DNA from: CAVRTM01 sp963724015
GTDB taxonomy: Bacteria; Actinomycetota; Actinomycetes; Actinomycetales; Dermatophilaceae
Reading direction: 5' to 3'
Length of the DNA: 64,000 bases
Assembly: GCA_963724015.1 (NCBI GenBank)
Contig: CAVRTM010000004.1
Coordinates: 744,001 to 808,000 of the forward strand
Shown: piece after piece, positions 47,578-55,613 of the stretch
How positions within the stretch are numbered: position 1 is the stretch's first letter
Layout of the letters: each line of letters starts with the position of its first letter
The notes under the pieces: model-generated
The model's database searches: none
Told to the model about the DNA's origin: nothing
The model's input: the letters and a program-made list of their open reading frames with translations, nothing else
Position numbers and translations under genes: made by a program

Positions 47578-48467
47578 CTAACCGCTGGGGCGCAGGTCCT
47601 CCGACTCGGCGTCGCCCGGGCCCGACGCCGTGGTGCTCGTCCTCCGGCGGTGGCTCGGCCCGCCGCGCCAGCGCGATGCAGCCGCCCAGCGTCGCGGCGA
47701 AGCCCAGTGCCGCGACGACGGGGTAGCCGGCGCGGACGCGGTCGTGCAGCAGCAACAGGCCGATGGCCGAGGGCACCACCGTCTCGACGGCGAACGTCAC
47801 GGCGGCCGTGGTCGTCACCGCCCCGCGGTCGAGCGCCAGGCCGTAACAGACCAGGGCCACCGCGGCGTACGCGAGGATCGCCCACGCGGTCGGGGACAGC
47901 AGGAGCCCCACCCACGGGTCGGGCACGACGAGGACGCGTGAGGCGACGCCGACGCCGCCGAACCCCAGCCCCGAGGCCACCGCCAGCAGCACCGCCGAGC
48001 GCGGGCCCCGGCGGGCCAGCCCGGCCAGCGCCACGGCCGCGACGGGTACGACGCCGGCCAGCACCACCCAGCGCGCGCCGGACCCGAGACGGACCGCCGG
48101 CTCCTCGGTGGCGCTCAGCGCGAGGGCGAGCAGGCCCAGCCCGACCACGGCGAGGGCCACGACCTCCCGCCGCTCCAGCCGGGCGCCGAGGAACAGCACC
48201 GCCAGCACCGCCGTGACGGCCACGCTGGAGGCGATCGCGGACTGCACGACGAACAACGGCAGGGTGCGCAGCGCGGCGATCGAGGCGAGGAAGCCGAGCC
48301 CGTCGAGGACCAGGCCCACGGCGTACAGGCGCCCGGCCCACAGTCGTGCGGGCAGCGACGCACCGGCTGGCACCAGGCGGAGGGAACTGCACGCCGGCGG
48401 CCTGAAGGACCGTCGCGGCGCCGTACAGGACGGCGGCGGCGAACGCTCCGAGCAGACCGGTGAGCAC
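47578..48467 (-). CDS. EamA/DMT-type membrane transporter (two frame breaks)
   Basis: About 295-aa protein with roughly ten hydrophobic helices (VLTGLLGAFAAAVLYGAATV, LFVVQSAIASSVAVTAVLAV, WVVLAGVVPVAAVALAGLA, YPVVAALGFAATLGGCIALA), organised as two EamA-like halves. A +1 near 48381 separates the first helix from the rest, and a +1 C near 47622 removes the real end: without it the tail reads GPGDAESEDLRPSG-stop (TAG at 47580-47578). As printed, the frame runs straight into nucS, giving a false fusion. GTG start 48467, divergent from the dehydrogenase gene. Substrate unknown. Confidence 0.75.
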
Positions 48468-48563
48468 CCGGTGATCCTGCCACCCCCTCGTGGACGGCTG
48501 CGTGGCGTGGCGACAGGGAGGTGACCCTCCCTCGCCGTCTCCCATGCTGTCCGGACCCTCTGA

Positions 48564-48569
48564 CAGACT
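48564..48569 (+). promoter_or_regulatory. -10-like box before the double 3-hydroxyacyl-CoA dehydrogenase
   Basis: cagact, close to the TANNNT consensus, ends 6 nt before ATG 48576. No Shine-Dalgarno element is present, so the transcript is probably leaderless. Confidence 0.4.
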
Positions 48570-48575
48570 CCGGGC

Positions 48576-50352
48576 ATGGCACGGAACTTCGCACTCGTCG
48601 GCGTGATCGGACTCGGCACCATGGGCGCCGGCATCGTGGAGGTGTTCGCGCGCAACGGCATCGACGTCGTGGCGGTCGAGAGCACCCCGGCCGATGTCGT
48701 GCGGGGGCAGGGCGTGCTGCGGCACTCCACCGACCGCGCCGTGGCGCGCGGCAAGCTCGGCGAGGCGGAGCAGGAGGCGCTGCACGCGCGGGTGCGCTTC
48801 ACCAGCGAGCTGACCGACCTGGCCGAGTGCGACCTGGTCGTCGAGGCGGTGCCCGAGCACCTGGACCTCAAGCGCGAGATCTTCGCCCGGCTCGACGAGA
48901 TCGTGAAGCCCGACGCGGTCCTGGCCACCAACACCTCCAGCCTGTCGGTGACCGAGATCTCGGTGGCCACGCACAACCCCCGCCGCGTGGTCGGGATGCA
49001 CTTCTTCAACCCCGCGCCGGTGCTGAGGTTCGTCGAGGTCATCCGCACGGTGGTCACCGAGGAGGCCGTGGTCGAGGACGTCAAGGCCCTGGCCGAGCGG
49101 CTGGGCAAGATGCCGGTCGTCATCGGCGACAAGGCCGGCTTCATCGCCAACGCCCTGCTCTTCGGCTACCTCAACCACGCCGTCGCGATGTTCGAGAGCC
49201 GCTACGCCAGCCGCGAGGACATCGACGCCGCCATGCAGCTGGGCTGCGGCCTGCCGATGGGGCCGCTCGCGCTGATGGACCTCATCGGCCTGGACACCGC
49301 CTACGAGATCCTCGACACGATGTACAAGCAGGGCCGCGACCGGCTGCACGCCCCGAGCCCGATCCTCAAGCAGATGGTCACCGCCGGGCTCAGGGGCCGC
49401 AAGAGCGGGCGCGGGTTCTACACCTACGACGAGGCGGGTTCATCACGCGTGGTGCCCGACGCCCTGACGCCCGCCGGTGACGCCGCTGCGGCGAGCGTGC
49501 GCCCGATCCGCAGCGTCGGCGTGGTCGGCTCCGGGACCATGGCCACCGGCATCGTCGAGGTCTTCGCCCGGGCCGGCTACGACGTGACCCACGTCGCGCG
49601 CTCGCAGACCAGGCTGGAGGCGGTCGCCGAGGCCGCTGACCCGCAGCCTGGAGAAGGCCGTGCAGCGGGGCAAGGTGTCCGACGAGGACCGCACCGCCGC
49701 GCTGGCGCGGGTCCGCGGCACCACGTCGCTGGAGGAGCTCGCCGCGGCCGACCTCGTGGTCGAGGCCGTCGTCGAGGAGCTGACGGTCAAGCGGGCGCTG
49801 TTCGAGAACCTCGACGAGATCTGCCGGCCGGGGGCGATCCTGGCGACCACGACGTCCTCGCTGCCGGTGATCGAGTGCGCGGCAGCCACCCGCCGGCCCC
49901 AGGACGTCGTCGGCATGCACTTCTTCAACCCCGCGCCGGTCATGACGCTCGTCGAGGTGGTCCACACGGTGTCGACGGCGCAGGACGTCGTCGACACCGC
50001 CCAGGACCTCTGCCGGCAGCTCGGCAAGCACCCCGTCACCTGTGGCGACCGGGCCGGGTTCATCGTCAACGCCCTGCTCTTCCCCTACCTCAACGACGCC
50101 GTGCGGATGCTCGAGGCGCACTACGCCGGCGCGGACGACATCGACACGGCCATGAAGACCGGCTGCGGCTACCCGATGGGCCCGTTCGAGCTGCTCGACG
50201 TGGTCGGCCTCGACGTCGCGCTCGCGATCCAGCGCGAGCTCTACCTCGAGTTCCGCGAGCGGGGCCTGGCCCCGGCCCCGTTGCTGGAGCAGCTGGTCAC
50301 GGCCGGCTACCTCGGCCGCAAGGCGGGCCGTGGGTTCCGCACCTACGCCTGA
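48576..50352 (+). CDS. Tandem-fused 3-hydroxyacyl(butyryl)-CoA dehydrogenase (frame-broken)
   Basis: One chain of about 590 aa holding two complete 3-hydroxyacyl-CoA dehydrogenases. Copy 1: GVIGLGTMGAGIVEVFAR (about residue 9), NTSSLSVTEISVAT, VGMHFFNPAPVLRFVEV. Copy 2: GVVGSGTMATGIVEVFAR (about 315), TTSSLPVIECAAAT, VGMHFFNPAPVMTLVEV. Both keep the catalytic His/Glu region. A +1 C near 49637 interrupts the second Rossmann domain. It would make 3-hydroxybutyryl-CoA from acetoacetyl-CoA, between the thiolase and crotonyl-CoA steps of the neighbouring pathway. Such double proteins occur in other actinobacteria. Confidence 0.9.
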
Positions 50353-50459
50353 GCGGGTTGGCCCGTTGTGCAGCGGGTACGTCGCCTTCGACGGGGCGCC
50401 GGCCGGCGCCCCGTCCGGGGCGCCCGTTGCCCCGTCCTGACAACACCGCGGAGGCAGCA

Positions 50460-50732
50460 ATGACCGACAGCACGTCGAACCCCGAGGGCAACGAGGGCAC
50501 CGCCGACGCCGGCGCCGAGGGCACGCCCGGTGTGCAGGACGGCGGAGCCGATGGGGGCGCCGACAGCGGCGCCCACGGCCCGGCCGACGGCGGTGCCGGG
50601 GGCACCGGCGGCGACGGCGGTGCCGATGGTGGTGCTGACGGCGGTGCCGATGGTGGCGCTGACGGCGGTGCCGATGGCGGCGCTGACGGCGGCGCTGACG
50701 GCGGTGCCGATGGCGGAGCCGGGTCTGAGTGA
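50460..50732 (+). CDS. Small Asp-Gly-Gly-Ala repeat protein
   Basis: 90-aa acidic protein with no cysteines, no signal peptide and no aromatic residues. A 25-residue leader-like start (MTDSTSNPEGNEGTADAG) is followed by a repeat region built almost entirely of DGGA units, the last eight in unbroken tandem, then GSE. Asp, Gly and Ala codons alternate synonymously between units (gac/gat, ggc/ggt, gcc/gct), which argues for selection on the protein. ATG has gcggaggcag 3-12 nt upstream. Its TGA overlaps the GTG of the JmjC gene by 4 nt. It may be a substrate of that oxygenase, or a spacer peptide. I recognise no family. Confidence 0.7.
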   Translation: MTDSTSNPEGNEGTADAGAEGTPGVQDGGADGGADSGAHGPADGGAGGTGGDGGADGGADGGADGGADGGADGGADGGADGGADGGAGSE

Positions 50733-51967
50733 CCTCAATCGTCTCGGGCGGCGTCACCGGGCAGCGTTCCGGTGCCGCCGCCCTGCGGCGCCTGGTCGGG
50801 GCTGACACCCAGGAGTTCGCGACCACCGTCTGGGGTCGCGAGCCGCTGCTGACCCGGGGTGCGGAGCTCGGCCGGTCCTTCACCGACCTGCTCGATGCCG
50901 ACGCGGTCGACGAGCTGGTCTCCCGCCGCGGGCTGCGCACGCCGTTCCTGCGGGTCGCCCAGGACGGCACCGCCCTCGGCGACCGTGCCTTCACCGCCGG
51001 CGCCGGGGTGGGGGCCGGCGTGGCCGACCAGGTCAGCGACGACAAGCTCGTGCGCCTGTTCGCCGAGGGCGCCACCATCGTGCTGCAGGGACTGCACCGG
51101 CTGTGGCCACCGCTGACCGCGTTCTCCCAGGACCTGGCGGCCGACCTCGGCCACCCGGTCCAGGTCAACGCCTATGTCACCCCGCCGCAGTCGCGGGGCT
51201 TCAGCGACCACTACGACGTCCACGACGTCTTCGTCCTGCAGATCGAGGGGGAGAAGCGCTGGCGCATCCACGCGCCCATTCATCCCGCACCCCTGCGCAC
51301 CCAGCCGTGGACCGGCCGGCGCGCCGACGTCGAGGCCGCCGCGCAGACCGAGCCGGTGATCGATGCGGTCCTGCGCCCGGGCGACTGCCTCTACCTCCCG
51401 CGGGGTTACCTGCACGCGGCCACGGCCCTCGGTGGCGTCAGCACCCACGTGACCATCGGCGTCCATGCCTGGCACGGCCACGTCCTCGCGGAGCAGCTGC
51501 TTGCCGTCGCCCTCGAGCGCCTGGCGGCCGACGAGGACGTACGTGGCTCGCTGCCCCTCGGGGTCGACGTCAGCGACCCCACCGGGCTGACCGTGGACCT
51601 CGAGCTCGTGCGTGCTCGACTGCTGCGTGCCGTGCAGGAGGCATCGGTCAGCGAGGTGGCCCGCCGGATGGCCGCGCTCGCCCGAAGCGCCCAGAGGGCG
51701 GCGCCCGTCGGCCCGCTGGCCCAGCTGCGCGCCTGCGCCATGCTCGACGACGCCGTGCTGAAGGTCCGTCCCCACCTTGCTCCGGCCCTCGAGCCCCAAC
51801 CCGACGGCAGCGCTCTGCTGCGCAGCCGTGCGGGCGACCTGCTCCTGCGCGACGTCGACGTCGACGCCGTCATCCGACTGCTCGACGGCGACCCGGTCGC
51901 TGCCGCCGCGCTCGGTGAGGACCTGGCCCGCCGGCTACTGCTGTCCGGCGTGGCCGTCCAGGGGTGA
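50729..51967 (+). CDS. JmjC/cupin-type Fe(II)/2-oxoglutarate-dependent oxygenase
   Basis: 412-aa protein of the bacterial JmjC (ribosomal oxygenase/YcfD-like) group. The Fe ligands fit GFSDHYDVHDVFVLQIEGEK (H-x-D, about residues 156-175) and the distal His in LPRGYLHAATAL (about 223-234); EKRWRIHAP is the typical continuation. A helical C-terminal part and a domain like the YcfD winged helix follow. Relatives hydroxylate Arg or His in ribosomal proteins; others hydroxylate Asn/Asp. Coupled by GTGA overlaps to the repeat peptide upstream and the ferredoxin-like gene downstream. Substrate unknown. Confidence 0.85.
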   Translation: MTSIVSGGVTGQRSGAAALRRLVGADTQEFATTVWGREPLLTRGAELGRSFTDLLDADAVDELVSRRGLRTPFLRVAQDGTALGDRAFTAGAGVGAGVADQVSDDKLVRLFAEGATIVLQGLHRLWPPLTAFSQDLAADLGHPVQVNAYVTPPQSRGFSDHYDVHDVFVLQIEGEKRWRIHAPIHPAPLRTQPWTGRRADVEAAAQTEPVIDAVLRPGDCLYLPRGYLHAATALGGVSTHVTIGVHAWHGHVLAEQLLAVALERLAADEDVRGSLPLGVDVSDPTGLTVDLELVRARLLRAVQEASVSEVARRMAALARSAQRAAPVGPLAQLRACAMLDDAVLKVRPHLAPALEPQPDGSALLRSRAGDLLLRDVDVDAVIRLLDGDPVAAAALGEDLARRLLLSGVAVQG

Positions 51968-52914
51968 GCGAGGCCGCGCCCCTGTGCGCCGACGGTGCCC
52001 GGGCGCGCGAGGACGACCTGGTCGGTACGGCGGCGCCTGCTCGCCGTTGGTTGCTGCTCGAGCACCCCGGCCCCTGGGCGGTCGACGCCCTCGGCGGCTC
52101 GGGGATCGCAGCAGGCGTCCAGGACCGCCTCCGCCGGGCCGCTGCCGGAGCCGGCGCCCGCATCCTGCTGGTGCGCCGGCCGGGGCGCCAGCCGGCGCGC
52201 CCGGTCCGACGCTGGGCGGTCGTGGACGCCGAGGCCGACGCGGACGCCGACGCCGACACGGGTTGGAGGACGCCGTCGGTGCAGTGGGGGTCCTGGAGCT
52301 CCGGTGCGGACCTGCTCTCCTGCGTCGATGCGCTGGCGGGTGGCCGCGGCGAAAGGGGCGCAGGCGCCGCCCCGGCGGAGCCGCTGCTGCTGGTCTGCGC
52401 GCACGGTCGCCATGACACCTGCTGCGCGGTGCGCGGCCGTCCGGTGGCGGCGCGCCTGGCCGAGCGCTGGCCGGTCGGCACGTGGGAGTGCTCACACGTG
52501 GGAGGGGACCGGTTCGCCGCCAACCTGCTGGTCCTGCCCGGCGGCGCCTGCTACGGCAACCTCGACCCCGGCAACGTCGTCGAGGTGGTGCAGGCGCACC
52601 TCGAGGACCGGGTCAGCGTGGACCACCTGCGCGGCATCAGCACCCAGCCGCCGGTGGGGCAGGCGGCCGTGGCCGCGGTCCTGCGCCGCTTCGGCCCGGC
52701 CGGCCTGTCGCAGGTCGTGGTGCGCCACATCCAGCAGCAGGGCGAGGAGTCGTGGTCGGTCAGGCTCACCGGGAGCGGACCGTTGCCGCGAGCCGTCCAG
52801 GCGACGGTCGTGCGCGGCCGCACGGCCCCGGCGAGGCTGACCTGCCGGGCGTCCGGCCCCAGCTCGGCCTACCGCTACGACGTCCCCGACCTGCGCGTGA
52901 CGGGAGCGCCGTGA
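51964..52914 (+). CDS. Sucrase/ferredoxin-like family protein (thioredoxin-fold Fe-S candidate)
   Basis: 316 aa. Conserved family motifs LLLVCAHGRHDTCCAVRGRP (about residues 143-162), GTWECSHVGGDRFAANLLVL and GACYGNLDPGNV. Members share the thioredoxin-like ferredoxin fold; the Cys/His cluster may hold a [2Fe-2S] centre. A DADADAD stretch (about residues 92-100) is low-complexity. GTG start overlaps the JmjC stop by 4 nt, which suggests it serves the oxygenase as an electron donor or partner. That is inference. Confidence 0.8.
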   Translation: MSEAAPLCADGARAREDDLVGTAAPARRWLLLEHPGPWAVDALGGSGIAAGVQDRLRRAAAGAGARILLVRRPGRQPARPVRRWAVVDAEADADADADTGWRTPSVQWGSWSSGADLLSCVDALAGGRGERGAGAAPAEPLLLVCAHGRHDTCCAVRGRPVAARLAERWPVGTWECSHVGGDRFAANLLVLPGGACYGNLDPGNVVEVVQAHLEDRVSVDHLRGISTQPPVGQAAVAAVLRRFGPAGLSQVVVRHIQQQGEESWSVRLTGSGPLPRAVQATVVRGRTAPARLTCRASGPSSAYRYDVPDLRVTGAP

Positions 52915-52946
52915 CGCCCGCGCGTGGCGTTCGGCACAATCGAGCC

Positions 52947-53246
52947 ATGCCCCGAGCCAACCGCCGTCGCCGTGACGAGGCACCGCTGAACCACGGCCGT
53001 GCCCTCGGTGGCGCCGCGCGGCGGGAGCAGCACGCCGGCGGCGAGTGGTTCGTCCGCGCCGTCACCGGCGCGGGAGCCACCCGTGCCTACCTGTGCCCCG
53101 GCTGCTCCCAGGACGTGCGACCCGGCGTACCGCATGTCGTGGTCTGGCCTGCCGACGGGGTCGGTGGGCTGGACCAGCGCCGGCACTGGCACTCCGCGTG
53201 CTGGGGCGCCCGCACCCGACGACCACCGCGAGGATCCTGGAAGTGA
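52947..53246 (+). CDS. Small zinc-finger-like protein
   Basis: 99 aa, very basic N-terminus (MPRANRRRRDEAPLNHG), then AYLCPGCSQDVRPGVPHVVVWPAD and RRHWHSACW. The CxxC and HxxxC pairs look like a structural zinc site. Related actinobacterial proteins are often mis-named ATP/GTP-binding. A cacaat box lies about 8 nt upstream. Its stop overlaps the GTG of the hydrolase gene. Confidence 0.78.
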   Translation: MPRANRRRRDEAPLNHGRALGGAARREQHAGGEWFVRAVTGAGATRAYLCPGCSQDVRPGVPHVVVWPADGVGGLDQRRHWHSACWGARTRRPPRGSWK

Positions 53247-54067
53247 CGACCGAGAGCATCAACGCCGCCGGCGCCGACGGGCAGGACGACCCGGTGGAGG
53301 TGCGGTCCGGCACCGTCCTGCGGGCCCGCCGCGAGGACATCGAGCTGCACACCGCCGACGGGCTCACGCTGGTCGGCGAGCTGGCGCTGCCGCCGGACCG
53401 CGACCCCGTCGCCACGCTGGTGACACTTCACCCGCTGCCCACGCACGGCGGCTTCATGGACAGCCACGTCCTGCGCAAGGCGTCCTACCGCCTGCCCGCC
53501 CTGGCCGACATCGCCGTCCTGCGCTTCAACACCAGGGGTACGACGTCCCCGCGCGGCACCTCGGAGGGCGCCTTCGACGAGGCCCGCTCCGAGCGGTTCG
53601 ACGTGGCGGCGGCCATCGAGTTCGCCGAGTTCCACGACCTGCCGCACCGGTGGCTGCTCGGGTGGTCCTTCGGCACCGACCTGGCGCTCATGCACGGGCA
53701 CGACCCAGCCGTCGAGGGCGCGATCCTGCTCAGCCCGCCGCTGCGGTTCAGCGGTGCCGAGCACCTGCAGGCATGGGCTGACGGCGGCAAGCCGCTCGTG
53801 GCGCTGGTTCCCGAGCACGACGACTACCTGCGCCCCGCGGAGGCAGCCCGGCGCTTCGCGGCGGTGCCGCAGGCGCGGGTCGTCGGCGTGGAAGGAGGGC
53901 GGCACCTGTGGGTGGGGGAGACGCTCGTGCGCCGCGCGCTGGATGAGATCGTCGCCGTCGTGGCTCCGGACCGCGGGCCGCTGCCGCGCACGGTGCCCGC
54001 GTCCCTCGTCGAACCCGGTGGGGCAGACGCCGCGGAGGCGGTGGACCCCGCGGACACCGACACCTGA
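53243..54067 (+). CDS. Alpha/beta hydrolase
   Basis: 274 aa. Beta-strand/oxyanion region VTLHPLPTHGGFMDSHV, RFNTRGTTSPRGTSEG, nucleophile elbow LLGWSFGTDLALMHG (Ser in GWSFG), acid in LVPEHDDYLRP and catalytic His in VEGGRHLWVG. The small family of alpha/beta hydrolases with N-R-G-T-x-S resembles YfhR/dienelactone-type enzymes. GTG overlaps the upstream stop by 4 nt. Substrate unknown. Confidence 0.87.
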   Translation: MTTESINAAGADGQDDPVEVRSGTVLRARREDIELHTADGLTLVGELALPPDRDPVATLVTLHPLPTHGGFMDSHVLRKASYRLPALADIAVLRFNTRGTTSPRGTSEGAFDEARSERFDVAAAIEFAEFHDLPHRWLLGWSFGTDLALMHGHDPAVEGAILLSPPLRFSGAEHLQAWADGGKPLVALVPEHDDYLRPAEAARRFAAVPQARVVGVEGGRHLWVGETLVRRALDEIVAVVAPDRGPLPRTVPASLVEPGGADAAEAVDPADTDT

Positions 54068-54149
54068 GACGCCGCGGGCTGAGCCCGGACGGCTGAGCCC
54101 CCGGGTCGCTGCGCCGGACGGCTGGGCCTGGACGGCCGAGCCGGGAGGC
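54068..54149. other. Convergent intergenic region with short repeats
   Basis: 82 bp between two convergent genes. It contains several imperfect copies of cggacggctgagcc and a gagcc...ggctc pairing near 54140-54152. It probably serves as a two-way terminator. Confidence 0.4.
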
Positions 54150-55511
54150 TCAGGTCCGGCGCTGGCGCGGCACGAGCACCTCTTCGTACAGCAGCAGCAG
54201 GCCGGCGGCCACCGGGATCGCCAGCAGGGCTCCGAGCATCCCGAGCAGCGCGGCGCCGGCGAGCGCGGCGACGACGGTCATCGCGCCCGGCACCGAGACG
54301 GTGCGCTGCATGATCCGCGGCGCGATGACGTAGTTCTCGATCTGCTGGTAGACCACGTAGTAGATGAGGGCGATGACCGCCTTGCGCGGCTCGTCGAAGA
54401 CGGCGACCGTGCAGACCAGCGCCGCGCCGAGCGTGGCGCCGACCATGGGCAGCAGCCCGAGGAAGCCGACCGCGACCGCGAGGACCGCGGCGTACGGGAT
54501 CCCGACGATGGTCATCATGATCCAGCTCGCCGTGGCGTTGATCGCCGCGACGGCGACCTGACCGATGGCGTAGCTGCCGACCCGCCGCATGATCTCCTCG
54601 GACAGGGAGACGACGCGCGGGCGTCGACTGGCGGGCACCATCCCGTACGCCGCCTGCTTCACCTTGGGCAGCGAGGACAGGAAGTACAGCGTCAGCACGA
54701 GCACGGTGAAGAACGAGAAGAAGCCCGACAGGACCGCCTTGCCGGCGCCGAGGACACCGCCGGCGATGCCGCTCATGAAGTTGCCGTCGGTGACGCGGTT
54801 CTGCAGCTCGGCCTGGAGCTTGTCGGCCACCTGGTAATGGGTGTCGAGGTCGCGCACGAGCCGGTTGTTCAGCACGCCGTTGAGGTAGGTGGGGGCGTTC
54901 TCGGCCAGCAGGGTGCCCTGCTGGACCACCGGCGGCACGACGATCAGGCCGAGCGAGACGAAGACGGCGACGAGGCCGACGAAGACGGTGGCCACCGCGA
55001 GCGAGCGCTTGAGGTCGCGGCGGACCAGTGCCTCCACGATCGGGTTGAGGGCCAACGTGATGAACAGTGCGACGACCAGCAGCGTGATCACCTGCGCCAG
55101 CTGCCCCACCATGTGCCAGAGACCGACGGCCAGCAGGACGCCGAGAGCGCCGAAGAAGCCGACGTAGACGGGGGACTGGCGGTTCAGCGGGCGCCCCGCC
55201 TTGCCGTAGCTGCTGCGATGGGGCTGGCCGTCGTGCCCGATGGCGGTCGCGCCCTCGGGCGCACGGCCCTGTGCCGGGTCCTGGTCGATGGCCGCGTCGG
55301 CCGCGTCAGCCGCGTCGGCTACGGCCGCCGGGTCGGCAGGTCCGTCGCTGATCCCCACGGCGCCGTCGAGCGGGGGAAGGGTGTCGGAGATCAGGTTCGG
55401 TTCGTGCCGCGGCGGAGCCTCGTCGTACGGCCGGGACCGGTAGCTGTCGCGCAGCGCCGTGCGCTGTCGCTCCCGGTAGGCGGTCCATCGTCGCAACACT
55501 CCTGGTCTCAC
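54150..55511 (-). CDS. AI-2E family transporter (UPF0118 membrane protein)
   Basis: 453-aa polytopic membrane protein. About 110 hydrophilic residues precede the core: VGFFGALGVLLAVGLWHMVG, VVALFITLALNPIVEALVRR, FVSLGLIVVPPVVQQG, FFSFFTVLVLTLYFLSSLP and the C-terminal pair LVVYQQIENYVIAPRIMQ-like and AALLGMLGALLAIPVAAGL. The family includes TqsA and Na+/H+ antiporters, so the substrate is open. GTG 55511; the N-terminal extension is unusually long and an internal start is possible. Confidence 0.85.
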   Translation of the reverse strand: MRPGVLRRWTAYRERQRTALRDSYRSRPYDEAPPRHEPNLISDTLPPLDGAVGISDGPADPAAVADAADAADAAIDQDPAQGRAPEGATAIGHDGQPHRSSYGKAGRPLNRQSPVYVGFFGALGVLLAVGLWHMVGQLAQVITLLVVALFITLALNPIVEALVRRDLKRSLAVATVFVGLVAVFVSLGLIVVPPVVQQGTLLAENAPTYLNGVLNNRLVRDLDTHYQVADKLQAELQNRVTDGNFMSGIAGGVLGAGKAVLSGFFSFFTVLVLTLYFLSSLPKVKQAAYGMVPASRRPRVVSLSEEIMRRVGSYAIGQVAVAAINATASWIMMTIVGIPYAAVLAVAVGFLGLLPMVGATLGAALVCTVAVFDEPRKAVIALIYYVVYQQIENYVIAPRIMQRTVSVPGAMTVVAALAGAALLGMLGALLAIPVAAGLLLLYEEVLVPRQRRT

Positions 55512-55613
55512 GCGGGGAGCCTAGTGCCCGGGGAGGACCGACCGAGCTGCGAGGCGGCCGTCGTCGTCCGCGAGGCGGCCGCCGTCGTCCGGGCGCGCCG
55601 GCGCTGTGGCTGC

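Noticed and set aside
46841..48380. Apparent in-frame fusion of a DMT transporter to NucS
   Set aside because: One extra C near 47622 hides the transporter's stop. Without it the transporter ends at 47578 and NucS has its own GTG.
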